NCBI GenBank assembly: GCA_022843625.1
Contig: JALHNH010000002.1
Coordinates: forward strand, 310,001 to 374,000
DNA from: Bryobacter sp.
Lineage (GTDB): Bacteria; Acidobacteriota; Terriglobia; Bryobacterales; Bryobacteraceae
Direction of reading: 5' to 3'
Length of the DNA: 64,000 bases
Below the pieces are notes generated by a model. That model saw nothing but the letters and a program-made list of their open reading frames with translations. It did not search any database and was not told the origin of the DNA. Shown piece after piece: positions 54,262 through 63,944 of this stretch. Both the position numbers and the translations under genes were made by a program. Each line of letters starts with the position of its first letter. Within the stretch, counting starts at the first letter, position 1.

Positions 54262-54954
54262 ATGAGTTTAAACAAGCGATTGACAGCCGAGTACCTTGGT
54301 ACGTTCTGGCTTGTGTTCGGTGGATGCGGAAGCGCTGTGCTGGCGGCTGCATTTCCTCAGGTGGGGATTGGTTTGCTTGGGGTGTCTCTGGCCTTCGGCC
54401 TCACAGTCCTGACAATGGCTTATGCAATCGGGCATATCTCTGGCTGTCACTTAAACCCGGCAGTCTCGATTGGGCTTTGGGCCGGAAAGCGCTTTCCGGC
54501 GGTAGACCTGATTCCCTATATCATCGCCCAGGTGTTGGGTGGATTGACCGGGGCCTGGGTACTTTACCTGATTGCCAGTGATAAAGCAGGATTCAGTTTG
54601 TCTGGCGGATTTGCCGCAAATGGCTTTGGAGATCACTCTCCTGGTGGTTATTCGATAACGGCGGCATTTCTCGCTGAGTTCGTGTTGACCATGATGTTTT
54701 TGCTGATCATCCACGGAGCTACAGACAAGAGAGCGCCAGCGGGATTTGCACCGATTGCGATTGGTTTTGGTTTGACACTGATTCACCTGATTGGGATTCC
54801 AGTGACGAATCTTTCGGTGAATCCGGCACGCAGCACCGGGCCGGCAATCTTTGTTGCCGGGTGGGCTATCGAACAGCTCTGGTTGTTCTGGGTGGCTCCC
54901 ATAGCGGGAGCTGTTGCCGGGGGAGCTATTTATCGCTGGCTTTCGGAGGAGTAG
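54262..54954 (+). CDS. aqpZ: Aquaporin Z
   Basis: 230 residues from ATG 54262, 5 bases after AAGGAG; the ATG three bases earlier is too close to that site. Both NPA boxes are present (HLNPAVS and SVNPARS), and the selectivity segment [20 protein letters not shown] is close to E. coli AqpZ (His and Arg of the narrow filter), predicting a water-selective channel. Third gene of the mscL operon; it ends 8 bases before a convergent gene. Confidence 0.95.
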   Translation: MSLNKRLTAEYLGTFWLVFGGCGSAVLAAAFPQVGIGLLGVSLAFGLTVLTMAYAIGHISGCHLNPAVSIGLWAGKRFPAVDLIPYIIAQVLGGLTGAWVLYLIASDKAGFSLSGGFAANGFGDHSPGGYSITAAFLAEFVLTMMFLLIIHGATDKRAPAGFAPIAIGFGLTLIHLIGIPVTNLSVNPARSTGPAIFVAGWAIEQLWLFWVAPIAGAVAGGAIYRWLSEE

Positions 54955-54962
54955 GCAGCGAC

Positions 54963-55736
54963 TTAGAGGGGCCTCAGTCTCAGATTCCGGAACCAGGCTT
55001 CATCGCCGTGATTCTGGATGAGGATGGGGCTCTTCTTTTTGGGCTGATCGACCAAGAGCTTGTATACAGGATGGGTTTCTCCCCAGCGGGCTTTAGCCCC
55101 TTTTGTGATCTCCGGGCTCTTGAGGCTTGCGTCTACCACCTTCTCGCCATTGACCCAATGTTCGACGTGGTCGCCCTTGACGACAAGCTTTGCCGTGTTC
55201 CATTCCCCTGGTTTTTTTGAGGTGAGTTTGCTTGGGCCGATGAAGCTGTAGAGGGCACCTGTCTTTTGCTGGTCTGGCAGTTTGTAGCTGTAGTTGTTGT
55301 CGTCGATCAATTGGAACTCGAAGGCTACCGTGTAGAGCTGGCCGTGTTCATTGGGCTTGAGTTTGGTTCGGTCGCTGGGGCGGCGGGTGTATTCGTCGCG
55401 CAGAGTCTCTTCAAATTTCTTGACCGGGCGTTCAATGCTCTCGTTCATGAAGACGGCGTCCTGAAGACGGTACTTGATGCCGCTGTTGCCGCCGGGGCTC
55501 ACCTTCCATTCGAATTCGAGTTCGAAGTCGGTGTATTCGCCGAGGGAGAAAAGGTCTTCATTGATCCAGGGCTTCTTGTTGGATTTGATCGCGCCGTCCT
55601 CGATCGAGAAAGAGTTGCCGGGTACGTTGAGCTTGCTGACATCGCGCCAGCCTTTGAAGGACTTGCCGTCAAAGAGGCTGACCTGGGTGAAGGCCGGGAG
55701 CGTCAGGAAGCAGGCTGAGAGCAGAAATCGTTGCAT
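54963..55736 (-). CDS. Secreted DUF1080 protein (3-keto-disaccharide hydrolase family)
   Basis: 257 residues with a signal peptide (about 1-17). The DUF1080 concanavalin-like sandwich is recognisable by SLFDGKSFKGWRDVS, FELEFEWKVSPGGNSGIKYR and GEWNTAKLVVKGDHVEHWVNG. Some members hydrolyse 3-keto-glycosides made by Gfo/Idh-type oxidoreductases; in Planctomycetes and Acidobacteria they are abundant periplasmic enzymes. The exact substrate here is unknown. Confidence 0.85.
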   Translation of the reverse strand: MQRFLLSACFLTLPAFTQVSLFDGKSFKGWRDVSKLNVPGNSFSIEDGAIKSNKKPWINEDLFSLGEYTDFELEFEWKVSPGGNSGIKYRLQDAVFMNESIERPVKKFEETLRDEYTRRPSDRTKLKPNEHGQLYTVAFEFQLIDDNNYSYKLPDQQKTGALYSFIGPSKLTSKKPGEWNTAKLVVKGDHVEHWVNGEKVVDASLKSPEITKGAKARWGETHPVYKLLVDQPKKKSPILIQNHGDEAWFRNLRLRPL

Positions 55737-55758
55737 CGCTGCCTATCATATAAGAGCT

Positions 55759-55989
55759 ATGCAATGGGTTGTTGAGTATCGATGGATTGGGGAGCCGCAT
55801 GAAGCCGGGCCGCGGATGCTGGAGGCTCTTGAGGAGATCTTGCCGCCGGATGCCGGGGTGATGATAGTGAGGCTGATCGAGATGCCGCAGGAGATGTTTC
55901 GATTTGAGGCTGGGGTGCTGGAGGCGGGGTTTTCGCGGGACGGAGTGCCGCCACAGGATTTGCAGGATTTACTTTGGGCGATTCTCTAG
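55759..55989 (+). CDS. Hypothetical protein, 76 residues
   Basis: A compact acidic protein (MQWVVEYRWIGEP, EALEEILPPDAGVMIVRLIE) with a plausible alpha/beta pattern and no leader. Not recognised. It starts 22 bases from the divergent DUF1080 gene, has no strong ribosome-binding site, and overlaps the end of queG by 21 bases. Confidence 0.5.
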   Translation: MQWVVEYRWIGEPHEAGPRMLEALEEILPPDAGVMIVRLIEMPQEMFRFEAGVLEAGFSRDGVPPQDLQDLLWAIL

Positions 55990-56877
55990 GGCGACTCGGA
56001 TGTTGCGGTTGTAGCCGGAGGCTTTGGTGCGGGCCACGGGTGTCTTGCGGAACCGCTGTTTGAACTGCTCTTCGGTGAGTTCTTCGAGCGGCGGGTTTGC
56101 GTTCACCTGTCGGAAACTGGCTTCGATTGATTCAGGGGCCCGTCGATTCCAGGGGCAGACGTCCTGGCAGATGTCGCAGCCGAAGAGGTGGTGGCCGAAG
56201 GCTTGTTTGATTTCATCTGGCGCTTCGGTTTTGGCTTCGATGGTCCAGTAACTGATGCAGAGGTTGCTATCGACTTCTCCGTTGACGATTGCTTTGGTGG
56301 GGCAGGCGTCGATGCAACTAGTACATGTGCCGCAGCGGTCTGGCGGGGGGCTGCCGTAGACTGTTGCTTCAAATGGGAGTAAGAGTTCACCAAGGAAGAA
56401 CCAACTGCCCTGGGGTTCGTTGATCAGGCAGGTGTTCTTGCCGATCCAGCCGAGGCCGGCTTCTCTCGCATAGCTGCGCTCGAGCAGGGGGGCTGTATCG
56501 ACGGCAACGCGGTAAGGGAAGTCCTGATTCAGCTTCGATTTGATAACGGATGCGACGCGGTGGAGACCTTCACCTAAAACGTCGTGGTAGTCTCGCGTGC
56601 CCCATGCATATCTTGAGATCGCCGGGTCAACCGGGCCTGGAGTGTTGTAGAGCTTGCCGACGCAGAGGATGGTTTGGGCTTCGGGAAAGATGAGGCGGGG
56701 ATCCTGGCGGACTTGGGCCCGGTGATCGGTGAGGTAGCCCATGTCGGCCGCCAGGCCCCGATTGACCCAGCTGATGTGGCGGGCGTGGTCGAGGTGGGGA
56801 AGAGCGGGTGTGAGGCCTGCCAGCTCAAAGCCTTCAGCGAAGGCGGCGTCGAGGAGGATTTGCGCATCAACAGGCAC
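55969..56877 (-). CDS. queG: Epoxyqueuosine reductase QueG
   Basis: 302 residues from GTG 56877, chosen because the family begins a few residues before this point (VDAQILLDAAFAEGFELAGL); longer upstream frame is unlike QueG. Active-site Asp in RVAVDTAPLLERSYA; two [4Fe-4S] motifs, CGTCTSCIDACPTKAI and CDICQDVCPWN. This cobalamin-dependent enzyme performs the last step of queuosine synthesis on tRNA. It is divergent from the Sel1-like gene with 17 bases between starts. Confidence 0.92.
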   Translation of the reverse strand: MPVDAQILLDAAFAEGFELAGLTPALPHLDHARHISWVNRGLAADMGYLTDHRAQVRQDPRLIFPEAQTILCVGKLYNTPGPVDPAISRYAWGTRDYHDVLGEGLHRVASVIKSKLNQDFPYRVAVDTAPLLERSYAREAGLGWIGKNTCLINEPQGSWFFLGELLLPFEATVYGSPPPDRCGTCTSCIDACPTKAIVNGEVDSNLCISYWTIEAKTEAPDEIKQAFGHHLFGCDICQDVCPWNRRAPESIEASFRQVNANPPLEELTEEQFKQRFRKTPVARTKASGYNRNIRVALENRPK

Positions 56878-56894
56878 AGTGTCATTATCGTCCC

Positions 56895-57419
56895 ATGTGG
56901 TTGAGCTTGGCCTTAATGATGGCCGTGGATCTGGCTTCGATTTTGAGATCGATTGAGAAGCCTGCGGCGCAGAAAGAACTTGTGTCGATAGCCAAGGGCG
57001 GCAATCTGGATGCGCGGTGGGAGGCTGTGCTCCTGAGCCGTCAGGGGCGGTTGCCCCTGCTTGCACCAAAAGTGGCAGATGGGTGGTTTCAGGCGGCTCT
57101 GCTTGCTAGGCGGCCGGGGGCTTGTCTTGAAGAAGCGCGCGTGCGGATCGACAAAAATCGAGATGCGGAGGATTTGTTGAGGTGCGCTGCGGAGGGGAAT
57201 TTGCCTGAAGGACAGTATCTGCTAGGGAGGCTGATTCTGAACCGGATTGCAGCCGAGGATGAGCCACATCGCTACGAGGGGCTGGCGTGGCTGGCGTTGG
57301 CAGCTCGGGCTGGGTTTGGACCGGCGACGCGGCGATGGGAGATGCTGGCTCAGGAGTTGCCCTTTGAAGACCTCGAGAGGGTCGAACAAACGACGAAGAA
57401 ACTGCCCTTGCGCGGCTAA
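56895..57419 (+). CDS. Sel1/TPR-like repeat protein
   Basis: 174 residues. An N-terminal hydrophobic stretch (MWLSLALMMAVDLASIL) may be a signal or anchor. Alternating helices with Sel1-like pattern follow (GNLPEGQYLLGRLILNRIA, YEGLAWLALAARAGFGPATR). Such repeats mediate protein contacts; the partner is unknown. Confidence 0.62.
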   Translation: MWLSLALMMAVDLASILRSIEKPAAQKELVSIAKGGNLDARWEAVLLSRQGRLPLLAPKVADGWFQAALLARRPGACLEEARVRIDKNRDAEDLLRCAAEGNLPEGQYLLGRLILNRIAAEDEPHRYEGLAWLALAARAGFGPATRRWEMLAQELPFEDLERVEQTTKKLPLRG

Positions 57420-57593
57420 TTTTCGCTTTTTCTTTGCGCATTGTCCTTGCAGTTCAACTGGAGTACGTGCATTTCGACCCCAGAATGCAGCCATTCAACG
57501 AAGAGTTGATGCCTTCTTAAATCGTTTCCATTAATCTCGCATTATTATGAGTGGGCCAACCCACCAAACCATTGCGACTCTATAAGGGAGACT

Positions 57594-59705
57594 ATGTCTA
57601 AATCTGTCAAGTTTGTCGAAAAGGCTGCATCGCTTGCTGCGAATGCCACTTGGGCTGTATTTGAAAAGCTGAATTCCATCAACCCGAATCCTTCGTTTAC
57701 CCCGAAGTGGTCGGACAAACCTTTGCTCAAGAGCTACCAGAAGACGAAGCCGCCACTTGGCTGGCCGCGCACCACAGATTCACTCTGCCCGAAGTGCGTG
57801 CCTGACATCCGCAACAAGATCATCAACGGCGAACTGCCGGTTGAGATCCTCAAGAACCAGAAAGTGGGCGAAATCAAGGCTCAGATCATTGAGCGCGATG
57901 GCAAGATCCTGATGGTGAAGGATTGCCCCACTCATGGTCACTTTGAAGACGTGATGGCGATCGATGCCAAGTTCTTCAAGCACCTCGAAGAAGTTTTCCC
58001 CGGCCGTGACATCAAGGCCCACAACGACGAAGACCTGCACAACCACGGTTCGTCGACGATCAAGCATGGCCGCGGTTCCGTTTTGACCATCGACTTGACC
58101 AATCGCTGCAACATGATGTGCGACCCCTGCTTCATGGACGCCAACCAGGTTGGCTTCGTGCATGAACTGTCATGGGAAGACATCACGACGATGCTGGACA
58201 ACGCGCTGAAGATCAAGCCGCGCCGCCAGATGTCGGTACAGTTCTCTGGTGGTGAGCCCACCATGTCGCCCTACTTCCTCGACGCAGTTCGTTACTCCCG
58301 CAAGGTGGGTTTCAACTCCGTACAGGCCGCGACCAACGGTATCGAATTTGCCCGTTCGGTGGAATTCTCAAAGCAAGCTGCTGAAGCTGGCCTCCGCTAT
58401 GTGTACCTCCAGTTCGACGGTATCGGCAACGCTGCCAACTCGCACCGCGCCGTAGGCAACCTGTTTGACGTGAAGATGCGTGCGATCGAAAATTGCTGGT
58501 CGAACGGTATCGACATCGTTCCCGTAACGACGATCATCAACGGCATCAACAACGAGCAGGTAGGCCGCATTGTTGAGTTTGCTCTCGACAACCCGAAGAA
58601 GATTCCGTTCCTCAGCTTCCAGCCTGTGTCGTTTACCGGCCGTGACGAAGAAGTTACCCCCGAGCGCCGCGAAGCACAGCGCTATACGCTGTCGCACCTC
58701 GCCCACGACGTGAAGGGCCAGACCGGCATCGGTATCCCTGAGCGTGACTGGTTCCCGATCTCGTTCATGAGCACCTTCTCGGACTTTGCTGACCTCGTGC
58801 ACGGGCCGAACGCCGACTGGGGCCAGTTGTCTTGCGGTTGCCACCCGAACTGCGGTATTGGCATGGCCGTCATGGTGGACAAGGAAACCAAGGAAGCAGC
58901 GCCTGTTACCGCCTTCCTCAATGCAGCACAGTTCTCGAAGGACGTTGCGAAGTTGAACGACGCAGCCCGCTCGAAGTTCTGGTCGCTCTTTGGTGTTTCG
59001 ATCGCGCTGATCCGCAACTACGACCCCTACAAGGCTCCGACCCACTTCCGTATCATGGACTTGCTCAAGAAGTTTGACAAGTCGATGGGTGCCTCTGGCA
59101 AGAGCTACGGCAAGGTGACTGGTGAGCGTACGATGGCCGACATCGAAATGCGCCGTCAGGACCGCTGGAACTTCCTGTTCATCGCAGGTATGTGGTTCCA
59201 GGATCTGTTCAACTACGACTTCCGCCGCACCGAACAGTGCATCATCCCCTACGCCACGCAGGAAGGCGAAATCTCCTTCTGCGCTTACAACACCGGTGTG
59301 GGCTGGAGAAACATTGTCGAGAAGATGCACATGACCGCAACGCTCACCAAGTGGTACGAAGAGCATGGCCGTCACAAGATCTACGCTGGCAATAAGAACG
59401 TTGACATGAACTCGATCAACCACTCGCTGGTGCTGAACCAGGAAGCAGTGGAAGCCGGCAAGCAGACCGACCTCGACTCACAGGGCATCGCCAAGAACGC
59501 CCGTGAAGAGAAGCTGCGCGCACGTGCCCAGATGATCAAGGAAGCCGAACATCACAAGGAAATGGAAAAGCTGTACCGCAAGGAAATCCTGAAGGAGCAG
59601 ACGGTAGAGGGCTTTGTATCTCTCGACTCGATCAAGCCTGCTGGCTTGATGGGTATCGCACCTGCTCCTAAGAAGGAAGAGACTGCAGGCGCCCTCGGCG
59701 ACTAG
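57594..59705 (+). CDS. Radical SAM protein of the tetraether-synthase-like (MJ0619/Tes) class
   Basis: 703 residues. N-terminal C65-P-K-C68 and C111-P-T-H-G form a rubredoxin-like metal site; the radical SAM motif is C172-x3-C176-x2-C179 (NRCNMMCDPC) with GGEP at 219-222. Further Cys lie at 414, 416, 420 (SCGCHPNC), 549 and 563, pointing to auxiliary clusters. This layout matches COG1964/Tes-type enzymes that join lipid tails in archaea; bacterial relatives are linked to membrane-spanning diacids such as iso-diabolic acid. Codons are strongly C-ending, as in highly expressed genes. AAGGGAG lies 3 bases before the ATG; a strong terminator follows. Confidence 0.85.
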   Translation: MSKSVKFVEKAASLAANATWAVFEKLNSINPNPSFTPKWSDKPLLKSYQKTKPPLGWPRTTDSLCPKCVPDIRNKIINGELPVEILKNQKVGEIKAQIIERDGKILMVKDCPTHGHFEDVMAIDAKFFKHLEEVFPGRDIKAHNDEDLHNHGSSTIKHGRGSVLTIDLTNRCNMMCDPCFMDANQVGFVHELSWEDITTMLDNALKIKPRRQMSVQFSGGEPTMSPYFLDAVRYSRKVGFNSVQAATNGIEFARSVEFSKQAAEAGLRYVYLQFDGIGNAANSHRAVGNLFDVKMRAIENCWSNGIDIVPVTTIINGINNEQVGRIVEFALDNPKKIPFLSFQPVSFTGRDEEVTPERREAQRYTLSHLAHDVKGQTGIGIPERDWFPISFMSTFSDFADLVHGPNADWGQLSCGCHPNCGIGMAVMVDKETKEAAPVTAFLNAAQFSKDVAKLNDAARSKFWSLFGVSIALIRNYDPYKAPTHFRIMDLLKKFDKSMGASGKSYGKVTGERTMADIEMRRQDRWNFLFIAGMWFQDLFNYDFRRTEQCIIPYATQEGEISFCAYNTGVGWRNIVEKMHMTATLTKWYEEHGRHKIYAGNKNVDMNSINHSLVLNQEAVEAGKQTDLDSQGIAKNAREEKLRARAQMIKEAEHHKEMEKLYRKEILKEQTVEGFVSLDSIKPAGLMGIAPAPKKEETAGALGD

Positions 59706-59761
59706 TCTTTTCTGCAACAGTTCGACAAACGAGAGTCGCAAACTACGTTAGTCTCGCTCAA

Positions 59762-59797
59762 GGCCGGAACCTGAAAATGGTTCCGGCCATTTTATTT
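59762..59797 (+). terminator. Rho-independent terminator of the radical SAM gene
   Basis: A perfect 10-bp stem GGCCGGAACC (59762-59771) / GGTTCCGGCC (59779-59788), with a 7-base loop, followed by ATTTTATTT. It marks the end of a monocistronic transcript. Confidence 0.87.
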
Positions 59798-59819
59798 GTG
59801 GCATAAGATATTGATTGAT

Positions 59820-60668
59820 ATGTCTATGACCCGACGAAGCCTTGTTGCTGGTGCTGCGCTTGCGCTGCCCTCTCTTGAAGCAAAGACCCTGAAGACTTTT
59901 GGCGCTCAGCTCTATACGCTGCGCTCGATCATCAACGAGAAGCCGCTTGAGACGTTGAAGTCACTGGAAGAGCTTGGCTATAAGGAAGCTGAAGTGATTC
60001 GCGGCAACATGGACAAGGTATGGTCTTCGCTCAAGCAGACCAAGCTGAAGCCGGTGAGCTTGCACATTGATACGAGCTATTTCTTTAAGGACATCGACAA
60101 GCTGAACCCGACGCTTGATGACGCGAAGGCTAAGGGGATTTCCTATGTGGTATGCCCCTATATTGCTCCTGCCGATCGTGGTGGGGTTGAAGTGATCAAG
60201 ACGTTGGCGGATGTTTTGAACAAGACGGGTGAGCGGGCGAAGGCGGCGGGGCTGAAGCTTTGCTATCACAACCACGCGTTTGAGTTTGAGCCGGTGGCAG
60301 GGACCGGAGATCGTTTGATTGATGTGCTGATGAAGAACACGGACGCGAAGCTGGTGGGACTTGAGTTTGACATCATGTGGAGCCAGGTGGCGGGTGTGCC
60401 TCCGGTTGAAGTGTTTCAGAAGTACACGGGCCGTATTCCGCTGGTGCATTTGAAGAATGTGACGAAGATGCCGACGCAGTACAACGAGCGCGTGCCGAAG
60501 GAGGCTTTCCAGAGCGTAGGTACGGGTGTGATTGAGATTGCGCCGGTGATGCGTGCGGCTGTGGCTGCCGGGGCGAAGCACTTCTTTGTCGAGCAGGATC
60601 AGACGCCTGGGAATCCTCTGGATAGTTTGAAGCTGTCGGCTGAGTATTTGAAGACGTTGAACTACTAG
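59820..60668 (+). CDS. Exported sugar phosphate isomerase/epimerase-like TIM barrel
   Basis: 282 residues from ATG 59820, where a Tat-like leader begins (MTRRSLVAGAALALPSLEA); the earlier in-frame start is inside the terminator region. AP-endonuclease-2/xylose-isomerase-like barrel: FGAQLYTLRSIINEKP, LKLCYHNHAFEFEP, VGLEFDIMWSQVAG and HFFVEQDQTPGNPLDSLK with metal-binding His/Glu/Asp. Family members isomerise or epimerise sugars; the substrate is unknown. Confidence 0.85.
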   Translation: MSMTRRSLVAGAALALPSLEAKTLKTFGAQLYTLRSIINEKPLETLKSLEELGYKEAEVIRGNMDKVWSSLKQTKLKPVSLHIDTSYFFKDIDKLNPTLDDAKAKGISYVVCPYIAPADRGGVEVIKTLADVLNKTGERAKAAGLKLCYHNHAFEFEPVAGTGDRLIDVLMKNTDAKLVGLEFDIMWSQVAGVPPVEVFQKYTGRIPLVHLKNVTKMPTQYNERVPKEAFQSVGTGVIEIAPVMRAAVAAGAKHFFVEQDQTPGNPLDSLKLSAEYLKTLNY

Positions 60669-61519
60669 AGCCCGACGTCGGGATTGATAATTGTTCGCCA
60701 CATATGGGCTACGGCAGAATTGTCATAGCCCAATCCTTCTTTAGGCTGCTTGAAGTGGCGACCGATGATGTCGGTGAATTTGGCTGGGTCGACAACATGG
60801 TTGGGGTCGAAGGAATATAGATCGTTGACGGTGACCATGCGGGCTGCCATGTAGAACTTGTGTTTGCGGGCGTAGTCGTGGGCTTGCTTGATGTATTCGG
60901 GAGGGACGTAGTCTTTGCCGAAGATCTTGTTGTAGAGAATCGGGTATTCGTAGTTGACGCTGGGGTCTGGGAAGAAACGCAATGCCTGGTGGTAGCGGAT
61001 GGCGAAGGTAACTTTGGGGGAGACGTATGGCTCGTAGAGTTGGGCGGCCCACCAGCCGTGGTCTGCTTTCATTAGAGCGTGGGCAGAATCGTGGAGGAGG
61101 CAGGCGAGAACAATTTCTTCGGGCATGCCGGAGGTGAGGGCCTTGTCGGCGCTCTGCAGGATATGGGTGGCTGGGTTGAAGCGGAGCTTGTAGAAATCGA
61201 GCAGGGTGGGCTTGGCTGGCATTGCGGGGAGTTTTGCAACATTGTTGGCTTCGCCCGCTACGCGGTTGCCGAAGGGTGTGGATGCGCCGACGGCAAAGAG
61301 GGTGCCGACGCCTTTGCGGAAGGGGCGAGTTTCGATCTGGGCTTCAAGCTCGGCGACGGTGGGTGTGTTTTGCGGGACGCCTAGCTTCGCTGCCATTGCG
61401 GCGTCGAGTTGCTGGGAGAGATAGTCTTCGAGAGCTTCGGCGCGGGCTTCGGGGTTCATTAGCTCGACGACTGAAGCGCCGCCAAGGGCTGTGATCACTT
61501 TGCGACGATCGATTTCCAT
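60665..61519 (-). CDS. HD-domain-like metal-dependent protein with leader
   Basis: 284 residues from ATG 61519. The N-terminus (MEIDRRKVITALGGASVV) resembles a Tat-like or weak leader. An HD pair appears in CLLHDSAHALMKADHGWW with later His (FAIRYHQALRFF) and Asp (VTVNDLYSFDP), consistent with a metal-binding HD fold used by phosphohydrolases and some HD oxygenases. The substrate cannot be inferred. It overlaps the preceding gene by 4 bases, convergently. Confidence 0.65.
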   Translation of the reverse strand: MEIDRRKVITALGGASVVELMNPEARAEALEDYLSQQLDAAMAAKLGVPQNTPTVAELEAQIETRPFRKGVGTLFAVGASTPFGNRVAGEANNVAKLPAMPAKPTLLDFYKLRFNPATHILQSADKALTSGMPEEIVLACLLHDSAHALMKADHGWWAAQLYEPYVSPKVTFAIRYHQALRFFPDPSVNYEYPILYNKIFGKDYVPPEYIKQAHDYARKHKFYMAARMVTVNDLYSFDPNHVVDPAKFTDIIGRHFKQPKEGLGYDNSAVAHMWRTIINPDVGL

Positions 61520-61560
61520 TTGGTGTTGAGGATAACAAATCGAGCTAAGCTGAGAGCGAA

Positions 61561-62277
61561 GTGAGGTTTTGCCTGATGCTACTGCTTGCGTTTGCTTTGC
61601 TTTTTGTTCAGGAGGCACCCAGCTTTGCCGCGACCGATCATCGGCCCATGGCTGCGATGCTCGATAAACTGGAAGCGCAGTTTGGGGTACCAATCCACTA
61701 CGAAGATCCTCGCTTTGTGGAGGGCAGGGATACGGAAGATGTTGCTACCGAGGAAATACGCGTGCGTGTGAAGGACACCAGCTTCAAGCTGAATGTTCCC
61801 AAACGAGCCCAATTGACAGTACCGCGAACCTCCTCAAGTTCTTTATCCGAAGCTGAGAGGACGAATCAGATTCAGGCGGCTATCGACGCGTATCCTTCCA
61901 CGGGGCTGCTCCATGAGTTTGTATTGGAGCGAAACCGGCAATCGTACTTTGTTGGGCCGAGAAGTGGCGCCGGCCAGCTCAATGTGATGTCGACACCCAT
62001 TTCAATTCCTCTTCAACAGCGAAGTGCAATCGAAGCCCTTGCGCTTCTATTCGATGTCCTCTCGCGGGAGGCTGGCGTCAAAGTTGTGGTTGGCCAAGCT
62101 GGGTATTACCTGGCTCCTGCCGTCACTATCGGCGCGCAGAACGAGCCAGCACGGAATGTTTTGATTAGAGTTCTGGGTCAAATCGATGGAAGCAATAACC
62201 AATCGTATCGCGCGTTGTATGATCCAAAGCTTCGCTACTACATGGTGAATTTCCAGTCGATTGGTGGGATGCTTTAG
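61561..62277 (+). CDS. Secreted protein of unknown function
   Basis: 238 residues from a GTG start with a signal peptide (about 1-23, PSFAATD). The C-terminal half contains IPLQQRSAIEALALLFDVLSREAGVKVVVG, which resembles the STN/secretin N-terminal fold. No family recognised with confidence. It is divergent from the HD gene with 41 bases between starts. Confidence 0.6.
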   Translation: MRFCLMLLLAFALLFVQEAPSFAATDHRPMAAMLDKLEAQFGVPIHYEDPRFVEGRDTEDVATEEIRVRVKDTSFKLNVPKRAQLTVPRTSSSSLSEAERTNQIQAAIDAYPSTGLLHEFVLERNRQSYFVGPRSGAGQLNVMSTPISIPLQQRSAIEALALLFDVLSREAGVKVVVGQAGYYLAPAVTIGAQNEPARNVLIRVLGQIDGSNNQSYRALYDPKLRYYMVNFQSIGGML

Positions 62278-62328
62278 CGGCAACGCAGACATGGAATCCG
62301 CGCTAACCTGATAGTTGGGTAATTACGT

Positions 62329-63738
62329 TTGAAAATAGGTTTTGTCAGTTTAGGTTGTCCCAAGAATCTTGTGGATTCAGAAGTGATGATGGGGCAGCTT
62401 GCCGCGCATGGTCATGAGCTCACATCGTCTCCCGATGATGCGGATGTCATTGTCGTCAACACTTGCAGCTTTATCAATCCGGCCAAGCAGGAGTCCGTCG
62501 ATACGATCATCGAAATGGGCAAGTATAAGGAACACGGTAAGGCCAAGCGGCTTGTGGTTGCCGGGTGTCTGGTAGAACGCTTTCGCGGCGAGATCGAAGC
62601 GAGTCTGCCGGAAGTGGATGCCATGGTTGGAACCAACGACCTTGAGAAGATCGTGGCGGCCTGTGAGGGCGAGAAGTTTAGCCTTGAGACGACGCCTTAC
62701 CTCTACCATGATCTCTCGCCTCGCGTGCTGACTACGGGGCGCTATTCGGCTTACATCAAGATTGCCGAGGGGTGTGACCATCCCTGCACGTTTTGCGTGA
62801 TTCCACAGTTTCGTGGGGATTTCCGCAGCCGGCGTTTTGAGTCGATTGTGGCTGAGGCTACGCGGCTCTTTGATTCCGGCGTGCGTGAGATCAATCTCAT
62901 CGGCCAAGATACGACCAGCTACGGCGAAGACCTCGGGATCAAGGACGGCCTGGCGCATTTGCTGGGGAGCCTGGCTTCGATTGAAACTCCGTTTGAGAAG
63001 TGGGTGCGTTTTCTCTATTGCTATCCAAACCGGGTGACGCAAAAGATGCTCGATACGATTGCCGAACATGCTTCGCTCGTGAAGTACATCGATATGCCGC
63101 TGCAGCATTCGAGCCGCAATGTGCTGAAGCTGATGAAGCGTGGATCGAATGGCGATTTCTTCTTGAAGTTACTTGAGAAGATGCGGGCTACGATTCCTGG
63201 TGTGGCGATTCGCACGTCGATGATTGTTGGCTTCCCGGGTGAGACCGCCGCTGATTTCGAAGAGTTGAAGCAGTTTGTCGAGGCGGCGCAGTTTGACCGT
63301 CTCGGTGTGTTCAAGTATTCCGATGAAGAGACTTCGAAGTCGTTTGAACTCGGTGACAAGGTGGATGGGCGCACGATCCACAATCGCCAGCGCAGCCTGA
63401 TGGCGGTGCAGCGGAAGATTTCGCGGAAGATCAACAAGAAGTTGATCGGGCAGGAGTTTCCGATTCTGATCGAAGGCCCGTCGGAAGAAACAGATCTGCT
63501 GTGGCAGGGCCGATTGCCTTCGCAGGCGCCTGAGATCGATGGCTACTGTCTGATCAACGATGTTTCTGACGGGGCGCTGGCCAAGGGGCAGATCCGCCGG
63601 ATTCGTATCACCGAAGCTCACGATTATGATTTGATTGGTGAGGTCTTTGGTTCGCCAGAAACCAACCTGCCAAGATTTACTGAAAATCCATTTCCGATTC
63701 TGAATGCTGCGCCCAAGCGTCAGCATCAGCACATTTAA
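62329..63738 (+). CDS. rimO: Ribosomal protein S12 methylthiotransferase RimO
   Basis: 469 residues from TTG 62329, the only start fitting the family N-terminus [19 protein letters not shown]-terminal UPF0004 domain with three cluster Cys ([17 protein letters not shown]), radical SAM motif [15 protein letters not shown], and a C-terminal TRAM domain. It adds a methylthio group to Asp of ribosomal protein S12 using two [4Fe-4S] clusters. yacG and pgpA follow closely. Confidence 0.95.
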   Translation: MKIGFVSLGCPKNLVDSEVMMGQLAAHGHELTSSPDDADVIVVNTCSFINPAKQESVDTIIEMGKYKEHGKAKRLVVAGCLVERFRGEIEASLPEVDAMVGTNDLEKIVAACEGEKFSLETTPYLYHDLSPRVLTTGRYSAYIKIAEGCDHPCTFCVIPQFRGDFRSRRFESIVAEATRLFDSGVREINLIGQDTTSYGEDLGIKDGLAHLLGSLASIETPFEKWVRFLYCYPNRVTQKMLDTIAEHASLVKYIDMPLQHSSRNVLKLMKRGSNGDFFLKLLEKMRATIPGVAIRTSMIVGFPGETAADFEELKQFVEAAQFDRLGVFKYSDEETSKSFELGDKVDGRTIHNRQRSLMAVQRKISRKINKKLIGQEFPILIEGPSEETDLLWQGRLPSQAPEIDGYCLINDVSDGALAKGQIRRIRITEAHDYDLIGEVFGSPETNLPRFTENPFPILNAAPKRQHQHI

Positions 63739-63743
63739 CTACG

Positions 63744-63944
63744 ATGCTCCTCAAGGCCAAGTGCCCCCTATGCCGCAAGCCTTCCAAGCAAGGCGATGAT
63801 TTCTTTCCTTTTTGTAGCGAACGCTGCCAGATGATGGATCTTGGCAAGTGGGCTGATGAAGAGTACCGGATTCCCGGTGAGACGCTAGACGAATTGCCGG
63901 CACGTCGTGAGGAAGACGCTGACGATGAAGCAAGCCATCGCTGA
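63744..63944 (+). CDS. yacG: YacG-like zinc-binding DNA gyrase inhibitor
   Basis: 66 residues with CPLC near the N-terminus and [23 protein letters not shown], the family's four-Cys zinc finger and following helix. E. coli YacG binds GyrB and inhibits DNA gyrase. It starts 5 bases after rimO and its end overlaps pgpA by 20 bases. Confidence 0.92.
   Translation: MLLKAKCPLCRKPSKQGDDFFPFCSERCQMMDLGKWADEEYRIPGETLDELPARREEDADDEASHR

Noticed and set aside
57551..57564. Small GTGGG/CCCAC hairpin before the radical SAM gene as a riboswitch
   Set aside because: Only a 5-bp stem, too small and without conserved riboswitch features.
58368..59423. Minus-strand frame of 351 codons opposite the radical SAM gene
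   Set aside because: Antisense to catalytic and Cys-rich parts of a strongly supported gene with extreme codon bias.
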